This document shows, piece after piece, positions 35,139 to 44,258 of a stretch of DNA of 64,000 bases. A program made the position numbers and the translations under genes. The notes under the pieces are model-generated. The model did no database searches. It saw only the letters and a list, made by a program, of their open reading frames with translations, and was not told where the DNA came from. Origin of the DNA: Chitinibacter bivalviorum (GTDB lineage Bacteria; Pseudomonadota; Gammaproteobacteria; Burkholderiales; Chitinibacteraceae); NCBI RefSeq assembly GCF_013403565.1, contig NZ_CP058627.1:1240001-1304000 (forward strand), read 5' to 3'. The number at the start of each line of letters is the position of its first letter. Position 1 is the first letter of the stretch.

Positions 35139-38100
35139 ATGAATGCTCCTTCCTTTATCCATTTACGCCTCCATTCCGAATTTTCAGTGACCGACGGTAT
35201 CGTCCGGCTTGAAGATGCAGTTAAACGTGCCAAATCTGAGCACATGCCCGCCTTGGGTGTTTCAGATTTGATGAACTTGTTCGGGATGGTGAAGCATTAC
35301 AAAGCTTGCCGCAACGCAGGGCTTAAACCAATTGTGGGCCTCGATGCTTGGGTAGAAAACCCAGACGATAAGGATAAGCCTTTCCGCATCCTACTCATTT
35401 GTAAAAACCGCGCTGGTTATGGGCGGCTTTGCGCTTTGCTCACACAAGCATACAAACATAATCAGTATCGAGGGCGTGCAGAGCTGCAAAAGCAATGGCT
35501 GATCGATGGTGATAATAGCGGTTTAATCTGCTTATCAGGCGCAGAGCTAGGGGAAGTTGGCCAGCATTTATTGGCCAAAAATGACGAAGCTGCATTGGAT
35601 GCGGCCCAATGGTGGTCGGCGCAATTTCCAGCTAATTACTACCTAGAAATACAGCGCACAGGCCTGAGCAGCAGTGAACATAGCCTGCAAGGTCATTTAG
35701 ATATTGCATCACAACTCTCACTACCTGTTGTGGCAACCCACCCGATACAGTTTATGAATCGGGAGCATTTCAAAGCACACGAAGCGCGCACCTGTATCGC
35801 AGAAGGCTATGTGATGGCGGATAAACGCCGGCCTAAGCGCTTTACTGAAGAGCAATACTTCAAATCTGTTGCCGAAATGCAGGAGTTATTTGCAGATCTG
35901 CCCGAAGCACTCGCCAACACTGTAGCGATCGCACAGGGATGCAATTTATCAATTGTCTTGGGCAAAAACTATCTTCCGCTGTTCCCAACACCAGACGGGA
36001 TGACACTGGATGATTTTCTGGTGTATGAGGCTAAGCGCGGCTTAGAAATGCGCCTTGCACAGCTATACCCCGACGAGACCAAGCGTGAATCAGAGCGAGC
36101 TCGCTATTACGAGCGCCTAAAATTTGAAACGGATACCATCGTCCAGATGGGTTTCCCTGGTTACTTCCTGATCGTTGCCGACTTCATTGCTTGGGGCAAA
36201 GTCAATGGTTGCCCCGTAGGGCCAGGTCGTGGCTCGGGCGCAGGCTCTCTCGTTGCCTATAGCCTAGGCATTACCGACATTGACCCAACCGCCTACGCCC
36301 TACTGTTCGAACGCTTTTTGAACCCAGAACGGGTATCAATGCCCGACTTCGATATCGACTTCTGCCAGGAAAACCGCTGGCGCGTCATCGAATACGTGCG
36401 TGAAAAATACGGTGCTGAAGCTGTTAGCCAAATCGCCACCTTCGGTACGATGGCGGCTAAAGCGGTGGTCCGTGACGTAGGTCGTGTGCTAGATCTGCCC
36501 TATATGTTCTGTGATGGGGTTTCCAAGTTAATCCCAGCCGCACCAGGCAAGCAGTACAGCCTTGATGACGCGGTAGAAATGGTCCCTGAACTAGCTGAGC
36601 GGATCGAGCGAGAAGAAGAACTCCGTGAGCTTTGGGATCTAGCCAAAACACTTGAAGGCCTAACCCGCAATATTGGTATGCATGCAGGGGGGGTATTGAT
36701 CGCTCCAGGGCAGATTACGGACTTTTGCCCGGTATACCAGGCCTCAGGTGAGGATTCATCCCCTGTTTCGATGCTCGACAAAGACGACGTCGAACAAGTC
36801 GGGCTGGTTAAATTTGACTTCTTGGGCTTGCGAAATCTAACGATTATTGAGTTGGCGCTGCAGTACATCAAAAACCAAACCGGCGAATACCTTGATCTCA
36901 TGAGCCTTGGTTTTGATGACCAAGCCGCATATCAAGTTTTCCGCGATGCCAACACCACCGGCGTATTTCAGGTCGAGTCGGATGGGATGAAGCGGCTACT
37001 CGAAAAGCTCGCACCTGACCGTTTTGAAGACATTATTGCGGTATTGGCACTTTACCGTCCCGGCCCACTCGGCTCGGGGATGGTGGATACCTTTATTAAC
37101 CGTAAAAAAGGCATCGAACAGCCTGATTACTTCCACCCTGACCTTGAGAAATGCCTAGAACCCACCTATGGCGTTATTGTTTATCAAGAGCAGGTGATGC
37201 AGATTTCGCAGATCATCGGCGGCTATACGCTCGGTGGCGCGGATATGTTACGTCGCGCCATGGGTAAGAAAAAACCTGAGGAAATGGCCAAGCACCGTGC
37301 GACGATCGCCGAAGGTGCTGCAAAAAAAGGGTACGACCCCGCCCTTGCCGAGCAATTGTTCGACCTGATGACCAAGTTTGCCGAGTACGGGTTTAACAAA
37401 TCGCATACGGCTGCCTATGCTGTGGTTTCCTACCATACAGCATGGCTTAAAGCACATCACACTGCGGCATTTATGGCAGCAACGATGTCGTCTGAATTGG
37501 ACAACACCGACCAGCTTAAAGTCTTTTACGATGATTGCATCGAAAAGAACAAGCTAGAACTACTGCCCCCAGATATCAATCAGAGCTTCTATCGCTTTGT
37601 GCCTGTGGGCAAACGGCAAATCCGCTATGCACTCGGTGCAATCAAGGGCGTCGGTGAAGGTGCGGTCAACATGATTGTGGCCGAACGCGAGAAGAATGGT
37701 CCTTTCACCTCGATTTACGATTTGTGCAGTCGTACAGATAAGAAAGAAGTTAACAAGCGCGTACTTGAAGCGCTCATTCGTGGTGGCGCATTCGATGCAA
37801 TCGACGATCATCGAGCTCGTTTGATGGCCAATGTTGAGCAAGCCATGGCGGTGGCCGATGCCGAAGCCGCGAACGCGAATCAGATTAGCTTATTTGACCT
37901 GCTCGAGCCTGCCGCAGCACCTCAATTTGAAATGATTGAAGTGCAGCGCTGGGATGACAAAATCAAACTGGCGGAAGAAAAAACTGCAGTCGGATTTTAC
38001 TTGTCAGGCCACCCATTCGATGCGCACGCCAAAGCCATCAAGGGCTTGATTAAAACACGCCTTGATCGGCTGCAAAATCAGCGTGAGCCCCAATTTATCG

Positions 38101-38579
38101 CTGGCATCGTCGCTGGCATGCGCGTCAAAAATGGTGAACGCGGACGGATGTGCTTTTTACAACTTGATGACGGTAACGGCAAAGTCGAAGTTTCGCTCTT
38201 TTCAGATTCTTTCGAAACCAACCGTACCAAACTCAAGGAAGATGCACTTCTCGTTATTGAAGCCAAAGTTTCCGAGGATCGTTTTTCGGGCGGTCAGCGC
38301 ATTATTGCTGATCGCGTATTTGATGTAGCCGAAACGCGCAGCCACTTCGCCAGAGCATTAAAATTAAATTTTGGCAAAAACAACGACCACGAGAAATTTA
38401 AGCAGATATTGTCACCGCACTGCAGCGAAGAGGGTTGTGCCGTCGAAATTTCTTATCAAAATGAAATCGCACAATGCACTGTGAATCTAGGGTTTCAATG
38501 GCGGGCGCTACTGCGGGATGAATTGATCGCCGACTTAAAAGAGTGGCTTGGTCATTCAGCAGTAGAAATTAAGTTTTAA
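35139..38579 (+). CDS. dnaE: DNA polymerase III subunit alpha DnaE
   Basis: The 1146-residue replicative polymerase begins with a PHP domain (FIHLRLHSEFSVTDGIV). The catalytic aspartates are in MPDFDIDFCQENRW (near residue 405) and in the DKDDVEQVGLVKFDFLGLRNL region (near 548-570). The VGPGRGSGAGSLVAY segment and the C-terminal OB domain (FIAGIVAGMRVKNGERGRM) are typical DnaE. No PolC features are present. It stands alone, followed by a strong terminator. Confidence 0.97.
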   Translation: MNAPSFIHLRLHSEFSVTDGIVRLEDAVKRAKSEHMPALGVSDLMNLFGMVKHYKACRNAGLKPIVGLDAWVENPDDKDKPFRILLICKNRAGYGRLCALLTQAYKHNQYRGRAELQKQWLIDGDNSGLICLSGAELGEVGQHLLAKNDEAALDAAQWWSAQFPANYYLEIQRTGLSSSEHSLQGHLDIASQLSLPVVATHPIQFMNREHFKAHEARTCIAEGYVMADKRRPKRFTEEQYFKSVAEMQELFADLPEALANTVAIAQGCNLSIVLGKNYLPLFPTPDGMTLDDFLVYEAKRGLEMRLAQLYPDETKRESERARYYERLKFETDTIVQMGFPGYFLIVADFIAWGKVNGCPVGPGRGSGAGSLVAYSLGITDIDPTAYALLFERFLNPERVSMPDFDIDFCQENRWRVIEYVREKYGAEAVSQIATFGTMAAKAVVRDVGRVLDLPYMFCDGVSKLIPAAPGKQYSLDDAVEMVPELAERIEREEELRELWDLAKTLEGLTRNIGMHAGGVLIAPGQITDFCPVYQASGEDSSPVSMLDKDDVEQVGLVKFDFLGLRNLTIIELALQYIKNQTGEYLDLMSLGFDDQAAYQVFRDANTTGVFQVESDGMKRLLEKLAPDRFEDIIAVLALYRPGPLGSGMVDTFINRKKGIEQPDYFHPDLEKCLEPTYGVIVYQEQVMQISQIIGGYTLGGADMLRRAMGKKKPEEMAKHRATIAEGAAKKGYDPALAEQLFDLMTKFAEYGFNKSHTAAYAVVSYHTAWLKAHHTAAFMAATMSSELDNTDQLKVFYDDCIEKNKLELLPPDINQSFYRFVPVGKRQIRYALGAIKGVGEGAVNMIVAEREKNGPFTSIYDLCSRTDKKEVNKRVLEALIRGGAFDAIDDHRARLMANVEQAMAVADAEAANANQISLFDLLEPAAAPQFEMIEVQRWDDKIKLAEEKTAVGFYLSGHPFDAHAKAIKGLIKTRLDRLQNQREPQFIAGIVAGMRVKNGERGRMCFLQLDDGNGKVEVSLFSDSFETNRTKLKEDALLVIEAKVSEDRFSGGQRIIADRVFDVAETRSHFARALKLNFGKNNDHEKFKQILSPHCSEEGCAVEISYQNEIAQCTVNLGFQWRALLRDELIADLKEWLGHSAVEIKF

Positions 38580-38582
38580 TTT

Positions 38583-38607
38583 AGGGGGCTCTCGCCCCCT
38601 TTTTTTA
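38583..38607 (+). terminator. Terminator after dnaE
   Basis: AGGGGGC and GCCCCCT form a tight stem with a TCTC loop, followed by T7. The end is only 6 bases from the stop of the convergent GGDEF/EAL gene. Confidence 0.93.
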
Positions 38608-38612
38608 TTTCA

Positions 38613-41108
38613 CTACACTAATGGTGCAGGCTTACCAAAATAAAAGCCCTGCGCATAATCGACACCAATTGCCGCCAGTTCATGCAAAATAGCCTCATTT
38701 TCAACAAACTCAGCGATGGTTTTACAGCCTAAACTATGCGCAATATCATTTACTGCAATGACCATCTGCCTACTCACCTTATCATCAGCAATATCGGTCA
38801 CCAAGCTACCATCGATTTTTAGGAAATCAACAGGCAGGGTTTTTAAATAATTAAATGATGAAAAACCACTACCGAAATCATCAAGTGCAAATTTGCAACC
38901 GCGCGTACGCAAAGTTTCAATAAACACCGAAGATTCTTTCAGATTTGAAATGGCCGCAGTTTCGGTAATTTCAAAACAAATTGCATAAGGTGGCACCAGT
39001 GTCATATCCAGTTGCTGCAAAATAAAGGCCAGCGTTTGCTTATTTAGTGACTTACCGGATAAATTAATCGCCAATTGAGGCAGCGGGCTATTGCTATGCA
39101 CACGGTCCGCCAAGTATTTAATACTATGCTCAATTACCCAGCGGTCAATTTGCGCCATCATATCGTAGCGCTCAGCAGCTGGAATAAATGCACCTGGCGT
39201 GATCACACGGCCGTTACTATCTATTAAGCGAATCAGTATTTCCAAATGTGGTATTTCGGCATCAATCCGATTCATTGGAGTAATAGCTTGAAAATACAGT
39301 TGGAAACGGTTTTGTTCGATGGCCTCTTTGAGTGTCGCTAAGAGTTGAATCTCATTATGACGCTCAAGCAGATCCTGATCATCACTGCTGTACCAACTCA
39401 ATTGATTACGGCCAGCATCTTTGGCCGCAAAGCACGCCACGTCAGCCTGACTCATCGCCTCTTGCGGACTTGCGCAACGATGATCCAATTTCACCAAACC
39501 AATACTGACCGTGACACCATGAGGGCGGTCTTGCCAGACGAACCTAAATTGCGCCAGCGCATGCAACATCCGTTCGGCTAAGACCTGAGCTTCGGCATGG
39601 GTGGTATTTGATAATAAAACACCAAATTCATCGCCACCGAGACGCCCCAAAATTGAGCGCCCAGGCAACATCAAGCCTTGCAGCAAGGTCGTCACATGCC
39701 GCAGCAATTCATCGCCTGCCAAATGACCACAGGTATCATTGACCAGCTTAAACTGATCCAAATCGAGCAACATCAAGATGTGTGGCTGATGATCGAGTAA
39801 CACCTGCTGATGCGCAATGACCAGTGCATTTTCAAAGCCGCGTCGGTTAGTAAGCCCAGTTAAATAATCATGATCCGCTTGATAAGCCAGCTTTTCAGTT
39901 AATGCTTGCGCCTCAGTCACATCATGCAATACCAAAACCAAGCCCACTACTTGTCCATCTTGATCGGTAATCGGTGCGGCGGCATATTCGACATTTAATT
40001 TTGCGCCATCACGATTGAGCAACATCGCCTTCTGTGCATTTTGCGCTTTGAGGTCATCTCGGGCACGGCCCAACACCTGATACAACTCATCCGGCGTCAA
40101 GTCACCACCCAAACACAGTAAATCAGCGACGAATCGGCCTCGTGCATCCTGTGTCGACCAGCCTGTTAGCTGCTCGGCGGCTGGATTGATCAGTTTAATT
40201 TTGAAGTCATGATCAGTGGTTAAAATCGCATCGGTAATCGAAATTAGCGTCACTTCAGCCAGCTCTTTCTCTACGTACAGCGCACGTTGCGTTTCTTCGC
40301 GCTCACGGTAGCCGCGCTGCAAATTGCCGCGCATTTCATTAATGGCATCAACTAAGGTCTGCATTTCATCGGGCTTATCCACCGTCCTTTGCAAATGCAG
40401 CGGGGACGACAACAAACCATAATTAAAATGGCGCGTGTATTCAGCGATATGGCTCAAATGCCGGGCAATCAGACGGTGATACAAGATCAAAAAGAATAAA
40501 GCCGCGGTCGCCATGCCTAAGCCTTCAAGCAGCAATAGGCGCAAAAACTGGGCATAGAGCCTAGACTCAAGCTCGCTTAAAGTTGTACTGAGTTTTAATT
40601 CCCCCAGCACGACCTCCTTATTAGTCAGCGGATGCAAATACACCACAGGAAAACTCTCTGTCACGACATCGTGGCCAATATTTAATTCTTGGCCCGAGGC
40701 ATACTGCTGACCATCACTTTCCACGAGTAAAGCATGCTGAACCACTCGAGTTTGAAGCAAGGAATTGAGTTGACTATGAATTGATTCGGTATTAACCAGC
40801 CATAAATTACTGGCCAGTTGCGGTGTGGCTGTTTTGCCTAGTGTTTGTAGGTCGGAGCGAGTTTGCTGCAGGCTGCGATCATATTCGAGCTTAAGCAAGA
40901 AGAGCGTCATAGTGACGGTCACGACCAAGCCGGTCGCAAATACGGCCAAGATCAGTCTCCAAGCGAGTCGATTCGCTTGGTAGAATTGACGCAAACGCTG
41001 AAACAACGAAAAAATCACTGCGAAAATACCTGTTGCGTTTAGATTGTTTGATTGAGCATAAACGCTAGTCTGTAAGGAAACAAGCATTTGCTGATATTTG
41101 ACAACCAT
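38613..41108 (-). CDS. Membrane-bound GGDEF/EAL protein (cyclic-di-GMP synthase/phosphodiesterase) with PAS domain
   Basis: The 831-residue protein has two membrane helices (about 48-72 and 190-212) around a periplasmic sensor region, a HAMP-like linker and a PAS domain (about 290-410). A GGDEF domain follows, with an intact RLGGDEFGVLL, then an EAL domain. The EAL motif reads E-I-L-I-R. The other catalytic residues (INLSG, FEITET, DDFGSGFS, KIDGS, IAEFVEN, AQGF) are present, so both activities are plausible. No RxxD inhibitory site lies before GGDEF. The start is uncertain: ATG 41108 or ATG 41087, neither with a good ribosome site. Confidence 0.88.
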   Translation of the reverse strand: MVVKYQQMLVSLQTSVYAQSNNLNATGIFAVIFSLFQRLRQFYQANRLAWRLILAVFATGLVVTVTMTLFLLKLEYDRSLQQTRSDLQTLGKTATPQLASNLWLVNTESIHSQLNSLLQTRVVQHALLVESDGQQYASGQELNIGHDVVTESFPVVYLHPLTNKEVVLGELKLSTTLSELESRLYAQFLRLLLLEGLGMATAALFFLILYHRLIARHLSHIAEYTRHFNYGLLSSPLHLQRTVDKPDEMQTLVDAINEMRGNLQRGYREREETQRALYVEKELAEVTLISITDAILTTDHDFKIKLINPAAEQLTGWSTQDARGRFVADLLCLGGDLTPDELYQVLGRARDDLKAQNAQKAMLLNRDGAKLNVEYAAAPITDQDGQVVGLVLVLHDVTEAQALTEKLAYQADHDYLTGLTNRRGFENALVIAHQQVLLDHQPHILMLLDLDQFKLVNDTCGHLAGDELLRHVTTLLQGLMLPGRSILGRLGGDEFGVLLSNTTHAEAQVLAERMLHALAQFRFVWQDRPHGVTVSIGLVKLDHRCASPQEAMSQADVACFAAKDAGRNQLSWYSSDDQDLLERHNEIQLLATLKEAIEQNRFQLYFQAITPMNRIDAEIPHLEILIRLIDSNGRVITPGAFIPAAERYDMMAQIDRWVIEHSIKYLADRVHSNSPLPQLAINLSGKSLNKQTLAFILQQLDMTLVPPYAICFEITETAAISNLKESSVFIETLRTRGCKFALDDFGSGFSSFNYLKTLPVDFLKIDGSLVTDIADDKVSRQMVIAVNDIAHSLGCKTIAEFVENEAILHELAAIGVDYAQGFYFGKPAPLV

Positions 41109-41259
41109 AAAGCATCACAAATACTCGTACGTCATATTTCGGCCAGGGTTTGCAGCCCTCAAACTTACTTTTTTCTACCTTTTCAGCCTCTGTTTAGTCA
41201 TTTTTTCCCTAAAGAATGCATGGACTGTTGTATCAACGATCGCCAGCGAGAGCAGCCAA

Positions 41260-41309
41260 ATACCCCTTGCGGGTATTGGGTATTGAAGCTACTATACCCA
41301 GATGGGTAC
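41260..41309 (+). promoter_or_regulatory. Copper-operon promoter with two CsoR-type operators
   Basis: A -35 TTGCGG (41267-41272) and a -10 TACTAT (41290-41295) are 17 bases apart, placing the transcript start at about 41302, the A of the copA ATG. Two operator-like dyads are present: ATACCC-5-GGGTAT (41260-41276) covering the -35, and ATACCC-4-GGGTAC (41294-41309) covering the -10 and start. Both have the form of CsoR boxes. The likely binder is the CsoR-family protein at the end of the operon. Confidence 0.75.
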
Positions 41310-43665
41310 TCAATCAAACACTAATCATAGTGAAGCCTCCCTCTATATACCTATCGAGGGAATGACTTGTGCTGCCTGTGCTCAGCGGCTAGAAAAGGTA
41401 CTCAACCGGCTCGAAAACGTCAGTGCGAGCGTTAATTTTGCGACCGAACAAGCGCAAATCACCGCCGGGGCTGAGCAATTCACTCTGATTGAGCAGGCCA
41501 TTCATAAAGCGGGCTTTCAGATCCCCGAGCAATATTACGAATTCAATATCGCAGGGATGACCTGTGCCGCATGTGCCAATCGGCTAGAAAAAACCCTTAA
41601 TCGCCAAGCGGGTATCCGTGCAACAGTTAACTTTGCCAATGAACATGCACAGATTTATACCATTGCCGGACAGTGGCAAACCGCACAGCTTATTTCACTG
41701 ATTGAAAAGACGGGGTTTCAAGCGAGCGAACTAGCCCAGACTAGCAGCCAAGCTAAGCAACATACCCCTTGGACTTTATGGCTTGCCATCGCCTGCACCC
41801 TACCCTTCCTATATGAAATGGCAGGGATGCTCGCAGGACAACACGGCGTGTTAGCGCCGCTGTTGCAACTGGCACTCGCAACCATCGTGCAGTTTATCCC
41901 TGGCTGGCGCTTTTATCGTGGCGCATTTCTATCGTTGCGTGGCGGCGCAGCCAATATGGATGTACTGGTGGCGCTGGGCACTTCTGCCGCCTGGGCTTAT
42001 AGCGTATGGGCTCTGCTTAGCCAGCATCACGCGCTCTATTTTGAAGCCAGCAGCAGTGTTATTACTTTGGTGCTACTCGGTAAATGGCTGGAGCTGCGCG
42101 CTAAACAACAAACTGGCGACGCATTAAAAGCACTGCTGCAATTGCAGCCGCAAACGGCCAAAGTGTTACGCAATGGGCAATGGCAAGAACTCAGTATTGC
42201 TGCAATTGCCTTGGGGGACCAGGTCCAATTGCGTGATGGCGAAACGGTGCCGGTGGATGGTGAAATTATTCAAGGCCAAATCGAGATCGACGAAGCCATG
42301 CTCACAGGCGAATCGGCCAGCATCAGCAAAGCCGTCGGCTCACCAGTCTTTGCTGGCACTCGCAATTTGGCAGGCAGCGCACAAATTAAAACGAGCGCCA
42401 TCGGCAGCCAAACCCAATTGGCCGCCATTGTGAAATTGGTCAGTCAAGCTCAAGGCAGCAAAGCCCCCATACAAAAACTGGCCGATCGGATCTCAGCCAT
42501 TTTTGTACCCGTTATTTTACTGGTCGCGCTCATCACCTTGCTCGCCACCTACTGGCTACAAGGCGATCTCAGCCTTGCCCTTATCCATGCGGTTGCGGTC
42601 TTGGTCATTGCATGTCCTTGTGCGCTTGGATTAGCGACACCCGCAGCGGTTATGGTGGGGGTTGGTCTGGGCGCACGGCATGGCATCTTATTTCGCAATG
42701 CCACCGCCCTAGAGCTCGCCAGCCAGATTGACACCTTGATTGTCGATAAAACCGGCACGCTGACCGTCGGCAAGCCACAAATTGCCCACATTCAGCGCTT
42801 TGACTCTAGCCCGTACACCGAGCAACAATTACTGCATTGGGCCGCCGGCATCGAAGCCAGCTCCCAGCATCCGCTCGCAGAAGCATTTCTTAAGGCGCAC
42901 CAGCTTTCGTCTGGCGATCTGCCTTTGCTCAATGGCGCAGCAATCAGCACCGAAATTGGGATGGGGATTAGCGGGCAAATCGAATCGCATTTAATCCGCA
43001 TTGGACGCCCTGATTGGGCTTTCTTAAGTGATACGAGCAAGTTTGATACCGCCCTTCAGTATCAGGAGCAAGGCTACACAGTCATTGGCATTAGCATCGA
43101 TACCCTACCTTGCGCAGTATTTATGTTGCAGGATGAAATTCGCAGAAGCAGCTACGAAGCCATCCGCCATCTGCAAAAAATAGGCGTCAACGTCATCATG
43201 CTAACCGGTGACAACGAACATAGCGCGATACAAGTTGCTAGCCGTTTGGGCATTACCCAATATCAAGCGCAATGCAGCCCTCAGGATAAATTCCAGCAAT
43301 TACTGCAATTGCAACAAGCAGGCAAAAAAGTTGCCATGGTGGGTGACGGTATTAATGATGCGCCAGCGCTGGCTGCTGCCGATGTCAGTTTTGCGATGAA
43401 AACAGGTGCCAGCGTAGCGCTGGAAACCGCCGACATTACCCTGATGCATAACGACATTAATCACATCAGCGCTGCGATTGCGCTATCTAAAGCAACGCTG
43501 CGCAAAATTCGCCAAAATCTATTTTTTGCATTCATTTACAACATTCTGGGCATTCCACTGGCCGCTGTTGGCTTACTAAACCCGATTGTCGCTGGCGCAG
43601 CGATGGCGCTGTCTTCGGTCTCTGTGATTAGCAATGCATTGTTATTAAAACGTTTTAAATGGTGA
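41302..43665 (+). CDS. copA: Cu(I)-exporting P-type ATPase CopA
   Basis: The 787-residue P1B ATPase exports Cu(I) from the cytoplasm. Two HMA domains are marked by GMTCAACAQRLEK and GMTCAACANRLEK. The membrane site is ACPCALGLATPAAV, the phosphorylation site DKTGTLTVGKP and the hinge GDGINDAPALAAADVSFAM. The predicted transcript begins at the ATG itself, so the mRNA appears leaderless. No other start codon lies before the first HMA motif. copZ and a CsoR-family regulator follow in the same operon. Confidence 0.95.
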   Translation: MGTQSNTNHSEASLYIPIEGMTCAACAQRLEKVLNRLENVSASVNFATEQAQITAGAEQFTLIEQAIHKAGFQIPEQYYEFNIAGMTCAACANRLEKTLNRQAGIRATVNFANEHAQIYTIAGQWQTAQLISLIEKTGFQASELAQTSSQAKQHTPWTLWLAIACTLPFLYEMAGMLAGQHGVLAPLLQLALATIVQFIPGWRFYRGAFLSLRGGAANMDVLVALGTSAAWAYSVWALLSQHHALYFEASSSVITLVLLGKWLELRAKQQTGDALKALLQLQPQTAKVLRNGQWQELSIAAIALGDQVQLRDGETVPVDGEIIQGQIEIDEAMLTGESASISKAVGSPVFAGTRNLAGSAQIKTSAIGSQTQLAAIVKLVSQAQGSKAPIQKLADRISAIFVPVILLVALITLLATYWLQGDLSLALIHAVAVLVIACPCALGLATPAAVMVGVGLGARHGILFRNATALELASQIDTLIVDKTGTLTVGKPQIAHIQRFDSSPYTEQQLLHWAAGIEASSQHPLAEAFLKAHQLSSGDLPLLNGAAISTEIGMGISGQIESHLIRIGRPDWAFLSDTSKFDTALQYQEQGYTVIGISIDTLPCAVFMLQDEIRRSSYEAIRHLQKIGVNVIMLTGDNEHSAIQVASRLGITQYQAQCSPQDKFQQLLQLQQAGKKVAMVGDGINDAPALAAADVSFAMKTGASVALETADITLMHNDINHISAAIALSKATLRKIRQNLFFAFIYNILGIPLAAVGLLNPIVAGAAMALSSVSVISNALLLKRFKW

Positions 43666-43673
43666 GGAAGAAG

Positions 43674-43883
43674 ATGGAAACCATTGAAATTGGAATCGAA
43701 GGCATGAGTTGCGGCGGCTGTACCGCCTCTGTAACGCGTGTTTTAGAAGCGGTTGCGGGGGTCCAAAGTGCCACCGTCACCTTAAACCCCGGCAAAGCAC
43801 AAATCGTGTTCGACGCCACGCAAACCAGCCGCGAAGTGCTGGAAACATCGATAGAGGAAGCTGGATATGACATCAACCGTTAA
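43674..43883 (+). CDS. copZ: CopZ-like copper chaperone (HMA domain)
   Basis: This 69-residue single HMA domain has the copper-binding GMSCGGC motif (10-16). It hands Cu(I) to CopA. The start is ATG 43674, preceded by AGGA; an ATG at 43659 overlaps the copA stop and has no ribosome site. It overlaps the regulator gene by 17 bases, so the three genes are tightly coupled. Confidence 0.9.
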   Translation: METIEIGIEGMSCGGCTASVTRVLEAVAGVQSATVTLNPGKAQIVFDATQTSREVLETSIEEAGYDINR

Positions 43884-44151
43884 GCAAGATCGTCCAAACA
43901 AAGATCAACTCGTTAAACGTCTGAACCGTATTGTGGGTCAAGTGTCAGGCATTACCCGCATGATCGAAGAAGATCGCACGAGCAATGAAGTATTGAATCA
44001 AGTTGCTGCAGCGCGCTCTGCGCTTGACGCACTGGGCATGATCCTGCTCGAGCAACAAGCTCAAGATTGCATTGCACTAGGCATGAAATCTGGTAAAAGC
44101 GACGATGCTGTGGCGCAATTGCTGCAAGTCATCAAAAAAGTACGCGGCTAA
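43867..44151 (+). CDS. CsoR/RcnR/FrmR (DUF156) family transcriptional repressor
   Basis: The 94-residue all-helical repressor has the family core KRLNRIVGQVSGITRMIEEDR. In CsoR three residues bind Cu(I): Cys, His and Cys. Here the first position is Ser39 (EEDRTSNEVL), the second is Gln64 (LLEQQAQDC) and only Cys68 remains. The protein has no histidine at all and this single cysteine. Its place in the copA-copZ operon and the CsoR-type operators suggest copper control, but classical Cu(I) coordination is not possible in one subunit. Confidence 0.88.
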   Translation: MTSTVKQDRPNKDQLVKRLNRIVGQVSGITRMIEEDRTSNEVLNQVAAARSALDALGMILLEQQAQDCIALGMKSGKSDDAVAQLLQVIKKVRG

Positions 44152-44170
44152 TCTCGCTGCCGCCCCAATT

Positions 44171-44200
44171 AAAAAGCCACGCTTTTATGCGTGGCTTTTT
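44171..44200. terminator. Bidirectional terminator after the copper operon
   Basis: AAAAAGCCACGC and GCGTGGCTTTTT pair around a six-base TTTTAT loop. It ends the copper operon and can also stop bioB transcripts from the other strand. Confidence 0.92.
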
Positions 44201-44258
44201 ATTATGTATAGCCACCAAATCCATTCCAAGAATGGCTTTCAGCGACATACCCAAAGAA

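Noticed and set aside
38613..41108. Degenerate, inactive EAL domain
   Set aside because: Only the middle residue of the signature differs; the catalytic Glu, Asn, both Asp, Lys and Gln segments are all kept.
41260..41310. CueR/MerR-type copper promoter for copA
   Set aside because: MerR-type sites need a dyad between -35 and -10 with a 19-20 base spacer. Here the spacer is 17 and the dyads lie over the -35 and over the -10/start, as in CsoR-type control.
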